Origin: Aminobacter anthyllidis
Lineage (GTDB): Bacteria; Pseudomonadota; Alphaproteobacteria; Rhizobiales; Rhizobiaceae
Direction: 5' to 3'
Length of the DNA: 64,000 bases
NCBI RefSeq assembly: GCF_018555685.1
Contig: NZ_JAFLWW010000003.1
Location: forward strand, 496,001 to 560,000
The notes below the pieces were generated by a model, which saw nothing but the letters and a program-made list of their open reading frames with translations, searched no databases and was not told where the DNA came from. The translations under genes and the position numbers were made by a program. This document shows, piece by piece, positions 8,214-16,823 of the stretch. The first letter of the stretch is position 1, and every line of letters starts with the position of its first letter.

Positions 8214-9539
8214 CTATGCCTCCGCTCCATACACCAGCCGGTCCTGTCGTGCTCTCAGTTCTGCGATCTTGGAGCCCGCGGCGACGGCGGCATTGGCGGT
8301 GGTGATGAGTTCGCCCTTCCTGATCGGCGCGGTGACGACACCGCCTTGCAGCAGGCCACATGGGATGGCTTTCGCCGCACGTGCCTCGCCCACGGTCATG
8401 ATCCAGGCGCGGTAGCAATATTCGCCGATGGCATCGAGCGTCTCGCCCGGCTGCATGTCCTTCTTGGCCACCGCGCAGACGTCGGCCACAGGCTTGGCCA
8501 GCGGCACCATGTCGGCCTTGCCGTAGAGCACGACACGCGCGCAGGTCAGCGGCACCTCGAGCGAGGTCAGATGATAGGGCCGGTGGAAGGTGAAATACGG
8601 GCCATGGCCCATCTTCAGGTCTTCCATGCGCTCGCGGATGCGCGGATGCGACATGTCGGCGATGACGAAGACGCCCGGCGCCACCCCCTTGCCGATCGAA
8701 TAGTCGACGACGCCGACCTTGGTCAGCACGCCGCCGTCCTTTTCGGGAACGAGAACCTTGTTGAGCTCGGGCAAGGTCGCGGCCGGGCCGTGCATGCCGG
8801 CCTTGTCGGGCACGAGCCCGGTGGCGTTGGCGATCGCCGCCATCTCGACCATGGTCTTGGAGCCGTCGACGAACTCGACGAGCATGCGCACGTTCATGTT
8901 GCGGCGCTGAGCTTCCTCGGCATAGTCGTGCGGCACCGCATCGATGTTGAGCGGGTTGTTCTTGCCCTTGCCGGCGGCGACGATGGTGTGGCCCATCGCC
9001 GAGACGAACTCGATCAGCTCCATGCATGACGACGGCTCGTCGCCGGCGCCGAGCGAATAGGTGACGCCGAGCCGGTCGGCCTCGGACTTCAAGTAGGCAC
9101 CGATGGTGACGTCCGCCTCGACATTCATCATCACCAGGTGCTTGCCATGCTCCATGGCGCGCAGGCCGATCTCGGCACCGACAGCGGGCACGCCGGTCGC
9201 GTCGATGACGACGTCGATCAGGCCGCTGTTGAGGATCAGGTCGGCATCGTTGGTGACGGCGACCTTGCCGGCCTCGATGGCCTCGCTCAGCGCCGAACCG
9301 CTCGACACCTCACGGGCATGGCCCTTTTCCTGGTAGGCGATGTCGACGGCGCGATGGGCATTGGGCAGGTTGAGCTCGGAGATCGCGCCGACCTCGATGC
9401 CGGGCATGTGCGCCACCCGCGCCACGATATCGGTGCCCATCTCGCCCGAGCCGATCAGCCCGATGCGGATCGGCTTGCCCGACTTCTGCCGCTCCACGAG
9501 GTCCCGCGCCAAGCCGACTGGTGCGACGTTGATGGTCAT
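8214..9539 (-). CDS. DRL-type (DXR-II-like) NAD(P)-dependent oxidoreductase with SAF domain
   Basis: A 441-residue protein: Rossmann domain near the N-terminus (IRIGLIGSGEMGTDIV), a homoserine-dehydrogenase-like catalytic middle (GAGDEPSSCMELIEF, AGKGKNNPLN) and a C-terminal SAF-like segment (GGVVTAPIRKGELITTANA). From memory it resembles closely the Brucella DRL protein, a second class of 1-deoxy-D-xylulose-5-phosphate reductoisomerase. Brucella lacks canonical IspC, but many rhizobia keep it, so orthologues may have another substrate. This type is often annotated as SAF domain protein or homoserine-dehydrogenase-like. It is the upstream gene of a possible pair with the DUF1801 gene. Confidence 0.85.
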   Translation of the reverse strand: MTINVAPVGLARDLVERQKSGKPIRIGLIGSGEMGTDIVARVAHMPGIEVGAISELNLPNAHRAVDIAYQEKGHAREVSSGSALSEAIEAGKVAVTNDADLILNSGLIDVVIDATGVPAVGAEIGLRAMEHGKHLVMMNVEADVTIGAYLKSEADRLGVTYSLGAGDEPSSCMELIEFVSAMGHTIVAAGKGKNNPLNIDAVPHDYAEEAQRRNMNVRMLVEFVDGSKTMVEMAAIANATGLVPDKAGMHGPAATLPELNKVLVPEKDGGVLTKVGVVDYSIGKGVAPGVFVIADMSHPRIRERMEDLKMGHGPYFTFHRPYHLTSLEVPLTCARVVLYGKADMVPLAKPVADVCAVAKKDMQPGETLDAIGEYCYRAWIMTVGEARAAKAIPCGLLQGGVVTAPIRKGELITTANAAVAAGSKIAELRARQDRLVYGAEA

Positions 9540-9844
9540 CCGATGGTTCCTCCCGAATACGCGAACGTAACTAGCCTAGAGCGCGACGGGTATTGAATTA
9601 TGGCGCCCTGTCAACTCGAATGTCGGCCAGTGCCGCAGGCCGTTTTGTCAGTAGATCACGGACATTGGCTGTTCGGTATCTGGCTTTGCCGATAACATGC
9701 GCCGCAACAATGCCCGACAGTGCTGCACAGGCAGCCGAGACGCCAAAACAACGCGCGGCGGGCACGGGAACGCGAGCTGTTTGAAAAACTTGGCCGCCGA
9801 TCCAGATTTAGTTTCTGAAGATCGGGCAGCGTGGGAGGAACACC
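9540..9844. other. Intergenic region without a recognised gene
   Basis: About 305 bases between the divergent DRL-type gene and the BNR-repeat gene. It should hold both promoters. A short frame (9593-9784) has unconvincing composition and no homology I recognise. I see no terminator, RNA or clear operator. A GGGAGGA ribosome binding site at the right end serves the gene starting at 9845. Confidence 0.5.
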
Positions 9845-10924
9845 ATGGCTGAGAAAGTCCTTGTCCTGCTGGGCACCAAGAAAGGCGCCTTCATCGCCGA
9901 GAGCGACGCGGCACGAAAGAGCTGGAAGCTGCGCGGCCCATTCTGCGAGACATGGCCGATGAACCATGTCGTCGCCGACCCCAAGACAGGCACGATCTGG
10001 GGTGCCGGCGGCAACGAATGGTTCGGCCCGGCGGTGTGGAAATCGACAGACCTTGGCGAGACCTGGACCCATTCGTCGGAAGGGCTCGCTTATGCCGAGG
10101 GCGAGGAGCCTATCAAGGCGGTGTGGAGCCTGGCCAAGGGCAATGGCAGCCTTTATGCCGGCGTCCAGCCGGCGGGCCTGTTCCGCAGCGACGACGCCGG
10201 CCAGAGCTGGCAGCACATAAACGGGCTGCAGCAGCACCCGTCCCGGCCGCACTGGAATCCCGGCGGCGCCGGCCTGATCCTGCATTCGCTGGTGCTCGAT
10301 CCCGATGACCACGACCGCATCTGGATCGGCATTTCGGCGGCAGGGGTGTTCTACACCTCCGATGGCGGCGCGACCTGGGAGCCGCGCAATCTCGGCACCC
10401 GCGCCGATTTCATGCCCGAGGGCGAGAATTATCCCGAATTCGGCCAGTGCGTGCACAATCTGGTCATGGCGCCCGGCATGCCCGACCGGCTCTACCAGCA
10501 GAACCATTGCGGCATGTATCGTTCCGACGACGGCGGCAAGCGCTGGGTCAGCATTGAAAAGGGCCTGCCCTCCACGTTCGGCTTCCCGGCGGCGGCCCAT
10601 CCGCGCGATCCCGAGACGCTGTATCTGGTGCCGCTCAACGGCGACTCGGCCGGCCGCTACGTGCCCGACGCCAAGGCGGCTGTCTGGCGAACCCGCAGCG
10701 GCGGCCGCGAGTGGCAGGCGATGCGCAACGGCCTGCCGCAGGAGAACGCCTATATCGGCGTGCTGCGCCAGGCGATGGCGACCGATCGGCTGGACCCCGC
10801 CGGCGTCTACTTCGGCACCAGCTCCGGCGCCCTGTTCGCCAGTCCCGACGAGGGCGAAAGCTGGGTCAGCGTCGCCCAGCACCTGCCGACGATCCTGTCT
10901 GTCGAAACGCTCGTCGTCGACTGA
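9845..10924 (+). CDS. BNR/sortilin-like beta-propeller protein (exo-sialidase-like repeats)
   Basis: A 359-residue cytosolic-looking protein (no signal peptide). Asp-box-type repeats are visible: WKSTDLGETWTH, FRSDDAGQSWQH, FYTSDGGATWEP, YRSDDGGKRWVS, WRTRSGGREWQA and FASPDEGESWVS, six blades spaced roughly 50-60 residues apart. Such propellers are commonly annotated as glycosyl hydrolase or photosynthesis-assembly-like, but no catalytic residues can be assigned. The adjacent MoaD/ThiS-like gene starts 17 bases downstream, so the pair is probably an operon. Function unknown. Confidence 0.85.
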   Translation: MAEKVLVLLGTKKGAFIAESDAARKSWKLRGPFCETWPMNHVVADPKTGTIWGAGGNEWFGPAVWKSTDLGETWTHSSEGLAYAEGEEPIKAVWSLAKGNGSLYAGVQPAGLFRSDDAGQSWQHINGLQQHPSRPHWNPGGAGLILHSLVLDPDDHDRIWIGISAAGVFYTSDGGATWEPRNLGTRADFMPEGENYPEFGQCVHNLVMAPGMPDRLYQQNHCGMYRSDDGGKRWVSIEKGLPSTFGFPAAAHPRDPETLYLVPLNGDSAGRYVPDAKAAVWRTRSGGREWQAMRNGLPQENAYIGVLRQAMATDRLDPAGVYFGTSSGALFASPDEGESWVSVAQHLPTILSVETLVVD

Positions 10925-10941
10925 CGGCGCGGGTAGCGACA

Positions 10942-11253
10942 GTGGACAACACCCCTTCCCCCGGAGCCAGGCCAGCCTCGTCGCTAGCCACCATCGTGGT
11001 GCGACTACCCGGCGTGCTGGTCGACCTGTTTCCCGGCGCCGTCAGGCGCGTCGAGGTGCCGGCTGCGACTGTCCGCGACATGGTCGACGAACTCGACAGG
11101 CTTTGGCCGGGCATGCGCGACCGCATCTGTGACAGCCGCCCCGCAATCCGCAAGCATATGAATGTCTTCGTCGAAGGCGAGCGCGCCACGCTGAAGACGC
11201 GTCTCAGGCCCGGCGTCGAGGTCTTCGTGCTCACCGCCATCAGCGGCGGCTAG
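10942..11253 (+). CDS. MoaD/ThiS-like ubiquitin-fold protein
   Basis: A 103-residue protein starting most plausibly at the GTG at 10942, just after the propeller gene stop; the longer frame upstream is read-through of that gene. The sequence VVRLPGVLVDLFPGAVRRVEVPA, VRDMVDELDRLWPGM, HMNVFVEGERA and RPGVEVFVLTAISGG has the beta-grasp arrangement and the terminal Gly-Gly expected of MoaD/ThiS sulfur carriers. An E1-like activating enzyme is not encoded next to it. It may act as a sulfur carrier or simply be a structural partner of the propeller. Confidence 0.78.
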   Translation: MDNTPSPGARPASSLATIVVRLPGVLVDLFPGAVRRVEVPAATVRDMVDELDRLWPGMRDRICDSRPAIRKHMNVFVEGERATLKTRLRPGVEVFVLTAISGG

Positions 11254-11341
11254 TCCGGGTCGGGCGCCTTCCGAAAATCGATTCCGCAGCGCCAGGGCAT
11301 CGGCTAGTATCCCCCCGGGATTGACCACAAGGGGTTATCAG

Positions 11342-11992
11342 ATGCGGAAAATTGGCCTTCTTCTTGCAACGATGCTGGCATTTGCACCTGTTTTGCCCGA
11401 GGTGGCGGTGGCGCAGGAGCGCGTGGAGACGCTGCGCATGCGCCCCGGCGCGACGCAGACGACGGTGCGCGGCATCGTCATCGGCAGGATCAGCGCCTCC
11501 TACCGGCTCGAGGCGCGGGCCGGCCAGCGCATGAGCCTCGACCTCAATTCGCGCAACACCTTCCTCTACTTCAACGTACTCGACCCGCGCGGCCGCGCCA
11601 TCGCCCGCGAGGAAACGCAGTGGGACGGCCGCCTGCCCGCCTCCGGCGTCTACACCATCCAGATTTACCTGGTTCGCGCCGAGGCGCGCCGCAACCGGCC
11701 GGCACCGTTTTCGCTCGACGTCCGCATCGCCGGACGCGGCGAAGGCCCCGGCCCGGCACCAGGGCCGGACCCGGCACCCGGCCCACGTTCGTGGCGTGTC
11801 GTCGGCGTCGCTGCCAACGACGTGCTCAATCTCCGGGAAAGCCCGTCGCCGCGCGGCTTCGTCGTCGCCGAAATTCCGTTCGACGCCAACGGCCTGCGCA
11901 ATCTCGGCTGCCAGGACGGCCAGAGCTGGTGCAAGGTGCGCTATCGCGGCCAGGAAGGCTGGGTCAACGGCCGCTTCCTCAGGCCGGAATGA
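11342..11992 (+). CDS. Secreted SH3-domain protein
   Basis: A 216-residue envelope protein. Residues 1-24 are a signal peptide ending AVA. A beta-sandwich-like region (residues ~30-135: ISASYRLEARAGQRMSLDLN, SGVYTIQIYLVRAEA) resembles inhibitor-of-g-type-lysozyme or pre-peptidase folds. A Gly/Pro linker follows at about 140-156. A C-terminal bacterial SH3 domain (NDVLNLRESPSPRGFVVAEI, two cysteines, then EGWVNGRFL) probably binds peptidoglycan. It is monocistronic, converging on the nadE-like gene at 12015. Function in the cell wall is inferred from domain type only. Confidence 0.82.
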   Translation: MRKIGLLLATMLAFAPVLPEVAVAQERVETLRMRPGATQTTVRGIVIGRISASYRLEARAGQRMSLDLNSRNTFLYFNVLDPRGRAIAREETQWDGRLPASGVYTIQIYLVRAEARRNRPAPFSLDVRIAGRGEGPGPAPGPDPAPGPRSWRVVGVAANDVLNLRESPSPRGFVVAEIPFDANGLRNLGCQDGQSWCKVRYRGQEGWVNGRFLRPE

Positions 11993-12014
11993 TCCGCCCG
12001 AAGCCGGCGCCGGC

Positions 12015-13019
12015 TCAGATCTCGGAAACGGGATCGACCAGCAACGGCCCGCTGTGCAGGTAGCGCGTGGTCTTGCGCTTGGAGGCAATGTCGGTCCACA
12101 CGCGTCCGACCTGCTCGGCGGTCAGCCCCGAAGCACGGCCGACCTCTTCGGCCGCAATGCCGTTGTTGAGCCCGTAAAGGCACAGGTCCATGCGGTCGTA
12201 AGGCAAGGAGAAATAAAACTCCTCCTGCGTCTGCTGCAGCGAATAGGTATCGGTCGTCGGCGGCCGCCGGCGGATTTCCTCGGGCACGCCGAGATGGGCG
12301 GCGAGCTGGTAGACCTGCGACTTGTAGAGATGGGCGATCGGCTTGACGTCGGCGGCACCGTCGCCGTTCTTGACGAAGAAGCCCTGGTCGTATTCCAGCC
12401 GGTTCGGCGTGCCGATGACGGCATAGTTGAGCCGGTCGGCGTGGAAATACTCGACCTGCTTGCGGGTGCGCTGCTTCATGTTGGTGGAGGCGACGATGCC
12501 GAGATAGACATGCGGCGGCATGCGCAGCTTGGTCTGCTTGCCCTCGGGGTCCTGCACCACCAAGGACGAGATGTTGTAGCCGCCCTCGTTGGTCAGCGCG
12601 TTGGCAATCACGATCTTGCACGCCCAGCCGGCACCGTATTCAGGCACGAGCTCGCGGATGAAGGCGTCGCGGCGCTCATAGCAGCCCATCGCCTTGAGCG
12701 TCGGGCCGATGTTCTCGATGACCGCCGATATGCCGAAGGTTTCGGCGACGAGCCGCCCGAGCTGCAGGCTCTCCGGGTCGGAATCGTCCTCCGGCATGAA
12801 CAGGGCAAAGACATTCTTGGCGCCGACCGCGCGTACGGCAAGAGCAGCACTCACGCTCGAATCGACGCCACCCGACAGGCCGAGCACCAGCCCGCGCCGG
12901 CGCAGCGTGCCCGTCAGCTGGCTGCGCAAGGCGGCTGATATCCTCGCGGCCTCGGTTTCAGGATCGATCGTCAGCGTCGCCGCGCCGAAACTGCCGGTTT
13001 GCGCCAGTGGCATGTTCAT
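12015..13019 (-). CDS. Ammonia-dependent NAD+ synthase-like adenylating amide synthase
   Basis: A 334-residue protein of the N-type ATP pyrophosphatase superfamily. The PP-loop LGLSGGVDSS is at about residues 48-57, and GTPNRLEYDQGFFVKNGDGAADVKPIAHLYKSQVYQL matches the NadE core. It has no glutaminase (nitrilase) domain. Its ATG overlaps the stop of the acyl-AMP ligase, making it the last gene of a tightly coupled operon with an AsnB-like protein and an acyl carrier protein. This context suggests amidation of a pathway intermediate rather than, or as well as, housekeeping NAD synthesis. Family assignment is firm; substrate is inference. Confidence 0.85.
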   Translation of the reverse strand: MNMPLAQTGSFGAATLTIDPETEAARISAALRSQLTGTLRRRGLVLGLSGGVDSSVSAALAVRAVGAKNVFALFMPEDDSDPESLQLGRLVAETFGISAVIENIGPTLKAMGCYERRDAFIRELVPEYGAGWACKIVIANALTNEGGYNISSLVVQDPEGKQTKLRMPPHVYLGIVASTNMKQRTRKQVEYFHADRLNYAVIGTPNRLEYDQGFFVKNGDGAADVKPIAHLYKSQVYQLAAHLGVPEEIRRRPPTTDTYSLQQTQEEFYFSLPYDRMDLCLYGLNNGIAAEEVGRASGLTAEQVGRVWTDIASKRKTTRYLHSGPLLVDPVSEI

Positions 13020-14551
13020 TGCGTCGGCTCCATGGATTCGGCGGCGAGACGCCGGCTGACCTTGCCGGTGTCGGTCCTGGGCAATTCGGATCGGAACTCG
13101 ATGATCTTGGGCACCATGAAGTCCTCGAGATGGGCCTGGCAGTGGCGGAGGATTTCACGCTGGCTGAGGTTGGGATCGGACAGCACGATCAATGCGCCGA
13201 TGGCATGGCCGAGGATGGGATCGGGCACGCCGATCACCACCGCCTCGGCGACGCCGGGGCAGGCGTGCAGAACGGCCTCGACCTCCTTGGGCGCGACTTT
13301 TTCGCCGCGCGTCTTGATGATGTCGTCCTTGCGCCCGACGAAATAGAGGAAACCCTCGGCGTCGCGGCGGAACAGGTCGCCGGTGTAGAGCAGCTTTTCC
13401 CAGGGGTTGAAGCCCGGGCGCAGCATGCGGTTGGTGGCTTCCGAGTTCTCCCAGTAGCCCTGCATGACGTGGGGCCCGCGGATGACCAGCTCGCCCGGCG
13501 TGTCGGGCGGCACCGGCTGGCCGAAGTCGTCGACAACGAAGGCTTCGGTGTTGGGGATGGCGATGCCGACCGAGCCGGGGCGCCGGTCGAGTTCCGCCGG
13601 CGGCAAATAGGTGCAGCGCTTGCACTCGGTCAGGCCGTACATGGAATAGAGGCGGACCCCGGTGAACAGTTCGCGCAGCCTGGCGATATGCGCCGGCGGC
13701 AGCGCGGCCGCCGTGTTGGTGACGTAACGCAGGCTGGGCAGGAAGCCCGGCTTGATGTCGCGCATCTGCAGGATCAGCGCCGCCATTGTCGGTACCAGCG
13801 GGAAGCCGGTGACGTTCTCGGCGCGGATGACGTCGAAGATCGCCTGCGGGAAGGAAAACGACTTTTCGAGCACCAGCGTGGCGCCCATCTTGACCGACAT
13901 GATCAGCTGGTAGAGGCCGTAGTCGAAGGCCAGCGGCAGGACGTTGAGGATGATGTCGTCCGCTGTGTTTTCGAGATAGGTGGTGATCGAGCTGGCAGCC
14001 GCCTCGATGTTGCGGTGGGTCATCATCACGCCCTTGGGCCGGCCGGTCGAACCCGAGGTGTAGATCAGCATGGCAAGGTCGACATCGATGCCGCCATGAC
14101 GTGGCGGTTCCGCACTGCCCTGCAGGCATTCTTCGAACGAGACGGCACCTTCTGCTGACTTGCCGCCGGCCGAGGTCGACACGACGATCAGCTCGCCGCC
14201 GTCATTGGCCTCGGTGACGACGGGCAGCAGCCGCGCCTGGGTCAGCACGGCGCGCGCGCGGCAGTTGCCGATGATGAAATCGAGCTTGTCAGCCTTGGTC
14301 GACGGGTTGATCGGACTGAAGACGGCGCCGGCCTTGGCAATGGCAAACACCGACACCGCGGCTTCCCAGCAATTGTCCATGAAGACCAGCACGCGATCGC
14401 CACGGCCGACGCCGAGATCGCCGAGCCTAGCTGCCAGCCGGTCCGACATGCTGTCGAGCTCGGCATAGGTCAGGCGCACGTCGCGGGCAATCAGTGCGGT
14501 CTTGTCGCCCCGCAACCGTGCACTGTCGCGCAAGAATTGCTCCAGTCGCAT
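13016..14551 (-). CDS. Acyl-AMP ligase (acyl-CoA synthetase family), ACP-associated
   Basis: A 511-residue adenylate-forming enzyme. Core motifs are present in order: YTSGSTGRPKG (phosphate loop), YGLTECKR, YTGDLFRRDAEGF, GRKDDIIKTRGEKVAPKEVE and the C-terminal catalytic lysine in PRTDTGKVSRR. The family activates a carboxylic acid with ATP and loads it on CoA or a carrier protein. It starts 18 bases after the acyl carrier protein gene and overlaps the NadE-like gene by four bases. Loading of the adjacent carrier is the simplest role. Similar ligases occur in exopolysaccharide loci of exosortase-containing bacteria, but I see no exosortase here. Confidence 0.92.
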   Translation of the reverse strand: MRLEQFLRDSARLRGDKTALIARDVRLTYAELDSMSDRLAARLGDLGVGRGDRVLVFMDNCWEAAVSVFAIAKAGAVFSPINPSTKADKLDFIIGNCRARAVLTQARLLPVVTEANDGGELIVVSTSAGGKSAEGAVSFEECLQGSAEPPRHGGIDVDLAMLIYTSGSTGRPKGVMMTHRNIEAAASSITTYLENTADDIILNVLPLAFDYGLYQLIMSVKMGATLVLEKSFSFPQAIFDVIRAENVTGFPLVPTMAALILQMRDIKPGFLPSLRYVTNTAAALPPAHIARLRELFTGVRLYSMYGLTECKRCTYLPPAELDRRPGSVGIAIPNTEAFVVDDFGQPVPPDTPGELVIRGPHVMQGYWENSEATNRMLRPGFNPWEKLLYTGDLFRRDAEGFLYFVGRKDDIIKTRGEKVAPKEVEAVLHACPGVAEAVVIGVPDPILGHAIGALIVLSDPNLSQREILRHCQAHLEDFMVPKIIEFRSELPRTDTGKVSRRLAAESMEPTQ

Positions 14552-14569
14552 TGCCCCCTCCCAGGCGCC

Positions 14570-14857
14570 TCAGGCGGCGCCAGCTGCCTGCTTGATCGGC
14601 TGCGCCGCTGCCTGCTTGGCCTCGATGAAGGCGGCGATCCGCACCAGCGAGTCGAGATTGGCCGGAACGATGTCGGAATCCGCCATCTCAAGCCCGAACT
14701 GGTCCTCGATATAGGTCACCAGCTCGAGCACGCCGGTGGAGTCGATCACGCCGCTTTCGATCAGCGAAACGTCGTCGGCCAGTGCGTAGGACGTGTCCCC
14801 GAACAGGAAGTTGTCGATGATGAAGGCTTTGACCGTGTCCTTGATCTGCTGCGTCAT
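14570..14857 (-). CDS. Stand-alone acyl/aminoacyl carrier protein
   Basis: A 95-residue carrier protein. The phosphopantetheine attachment serine is Ser40 in the motif SGVIDSTGVLELV. The acidic helix LVTYIEDQFGLEMADSDI follows, and an Ala-rich tail replaces the usual short C-terminus. It is distinct from a fatty-acid AcpP, which would carry DSLDTVEL-type residues. It lies between the AsnB-like gene (22-base gap) and the acyl-AMP ligase (18-base gap), so it probably tethers the substrate of this pathway. Confidence 0.92.
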   Translation of the reverse strand: MTQQIKDTVKAFIIDNFLFGDTSYALADDVSLIESGVIDSTGVLELVTYIEDQFGLEMADSDIVPANLDSLVRIAAFIEAKQAAAQPIKQAAGAA

Positions 14858-14879
14858 GCTCTCTCCTTTTGGTCCATTG

Positions 14880-16823
14880 TCAGGCAGCCTCGGTAACGTC
14901 GGACCTCGATCCGGCGAATGACCGGTTCCACAGCTGCGTCGACAGGATGCCGACGAAGGCGGCGTTGTCCCGGAAGCCCGATACGGCTTGCTGCCGGCAC
15001 TTTTCGGTCAGCTTCCTTACCGTTGAAACGTCGAAGAATCCTGAATCGGCGATCGCCTCGGCGCTCATCGCCTCGCGCAGCCACACCGGCTCGCTGGCAC
15101 CGACGAAGGATTGCGAATCCGGGGCGCGGTAGGGCTGCTTGACGCGCTGGCCGATCGATGGTGGCAGCAGGTCCTTGGTCGCCTCGCGCAATATGTGCTT
15201 TTCGACCAGCCCCTTGAGCTTCATGCCGGGCGGCAGCCGGCTTGCAAACTCGACCAGCCGATGGTCGAGGAACGGGAAGCGCCCTTCGATGCCGTGCGCC
15301 ATGGCCATGCGGTCGCCCTGGCTCGACAGGATATAGCCGGGCAGCAAAAAGCGGCTTTCGAGATATTGCGCCTGATGCAGCGGGTGCCAGCGGGCGAAAC
15401 GCTCGGGTAGCCGCGAGGCGAGTTCCGCGGCGGCATCGTAGGATGCGAGCTTCGCGCGCAGGTCCCCTGAGAAGAACAGCTTTGCCGCGGCGGTGTTGCG
15501 CATGCGCGGACGGTGCGAATAGAGCGGATCGTCGAGGCTGTCCTTGCCGGCACCGAAGAAGGCGGCGAGATAGGCGGCCGACTGTTTCTGCAGCCCAGGC
15601 AGGTAGGGATAGAGCTTGCGGAACAGGTGCGGCCGGCTGGTCGAGCCGGGCTGGCGGTCGCAGAAGCGCCGCACCAGCGTTTCCTTGAAGATGTCGTAGC
15701 CGGCGAAGACCTCGTCGGCGCCCTCGCCGGTCAGCACCACCTTGATGCCCTTGGCGCGGACAAGCCCGGAAAGCTGGTAGAGCGGCGCTGGTGCGGTGCG
15801 AATGACCGGGCGCTCGGTGGCGTTGATCACCTCGGGGAAGATCGAAGCGATGTCGCCGGGGCCGACATTCACCGCGCTGTGGTGCGAGCCGATGGCAAGG
15901 GCCATCTCTTCCTGGAATTCGCTTTCGTCATGCTCGGCACTGTCGAAGGTCACCGAGAAGGTGCGCAGCCCGCCAGCGGCCATCGGCGCTGCCAGCGCCG
16001 AGACGATCGATGAATCGAGGCCGCCCGAGAGATAGGAGCCGACGGTCACGTCGGCGCGCATGCGGATGCGCGTTGCATCGGTGAGCAGCGCCCTGAGTTC
16101 TTCCGCCGCCGCCTTTTCGTCGCGCGGAGCGCGGTGCGTTTCGGCGTCGGGGAAATCGAGCTGCCAGTAGGGACGCGTGACGAGCCCGCCTTTGTCGGCG
16201 ATCATGATGTGTGCGGGTTCGAGCTCGTAGACGTTCTTGAAAGCGGTGCGCGGCGCGATCGGCGCCCACAGCGTGAATATCTGGTCGAGCGCGATTTCGT
16301 CGAGTTCGGCGGTGAAGCCCGGCACCTTGGCAAACGCCTTGACCTCGGAAGCAAAAAACAAGGTACCGCGCACCTCGGTGTAGAACAGCGGCCGCACCCC
16401 CATCCGGTCGCGAGCCAGGAACATGCGCTGCCGCGGCGCGTCCCAGATGGCAAAGGCGAAGTCGCCATTCATCACGTCGACGCAGTCCGGGCCCATCTCC
16501 TCGTAGAGATGCAGGATCACCTCGGTATCACTGCCGGTGCGGAACCGGCGGCCCCGCGCCTTCAATTCGTCGCGCAACTCGACATAGTTGAATATCTCGC
16601 CGTTGAAGGCGATGTGGAGATCGCCCGAGGCGCTGGCCATCGGCTGCTGTCCATCGCCAAGCCCAACGACCGACAGGCGCGCATGGCCAAGGCCCGCCGA
16701 TGGCGCGACGAAGATGCCTTGCTCGTCGGGGCCTCTGTGGGCGATGCTGCCGGTCATCCGCCGCAGCAGCATTTCAGCTGCCGCCGGCTCGACACCTCCG
16801 AGATACCCGACAAAACCACACAT
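14880..16823 (-). CDS. asnB: Asparagine synthase (glutamine-hydrolysing)-like amidotransferase
   Basis: A 647-residue class II glutamine amidotransferase. Cys2 (MCGFVGYLGG) is the glutaminase nucleophile, RLSVVGLGDGQQPM and FNGEIFNYVELR belong to the glutaminase domain, and SYLSGGLDSSIVSAL is the synthetase PP-loop. It is the first gene of the operon asnB-acp-ligase-nadE-like. In such contexts AsnB homologues often form amides or lactams on small molecules or sugars rather than asparagine. The start codon has only a weak upstream purine tract. The promoter region shared with the methyltransferase is described at 16824-17008. Confidence 0.92.
   Translation of the reverse strand: MCGFVGYLGGVEPAAAEMLLRRMTGSIAHRGPDEQGIFVAPSAGLGHARLSVVGLGDGQQPMASASGDLHIAFNGEIFNYVELRDELKARGRRFRTGSDTEVILHLYEEMGPDCVDVMNGDFAFAIWDAPRQRMFLARDRMGVRPLFYTEVRGTLFFASEVKAFAKVPGFTAELDEIALDQIFTLWAPIAPRTAFKNVYELEPAHIMIADKGGLVTRPYWQLDFPDAETHRAPRDEKAAAEELRALLTDATRIRMRADVTVGSYLSGGLDSSIVSALAAPMAAGGLRTFSVTFDSAEHDESEFQEEMALAIGSHHSAVNVGPGDIASIFPEVINATERPVIRTAPAPLYQLSGLVRAKGIKVVLTGEGADEVFAGYDIFKETLVRRFCDRQPGSTSRPHLFRKLYPYLPGLQKQSAAYLAAFFGAGKDSLDDPLYSHRPRMRNTAAAKLFFSGDLRAKLASYDAAAELASRLPERFARWHPLHQAQYLESRFLLPGYILSSQGDRMAMAHGIEGRFPFLDHRLVEFASRLPPGMKLKGLVEKHILREATKDLLPPSIGQRVKQPYRAPDSQSFVGASEPVWLREAMSAEAIADSGFFDVSTVRKLTEKCRQQAVSGFRDNAAFVGILSTQLWNRSFAGSRSDVTEAA

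Noticed and set aside
9593-9784. Possible 63-residue peptide between the DRL and BNR genes
   Set aside because: No ribosome binding site, no homology recognised and an unusual composition.
12002-12015. AGCCGGCGCCGGCT palindrome between convergent genes
   Set aside because: No loop or T-run, and GC-rich palindromes of this size are common at this base composition.
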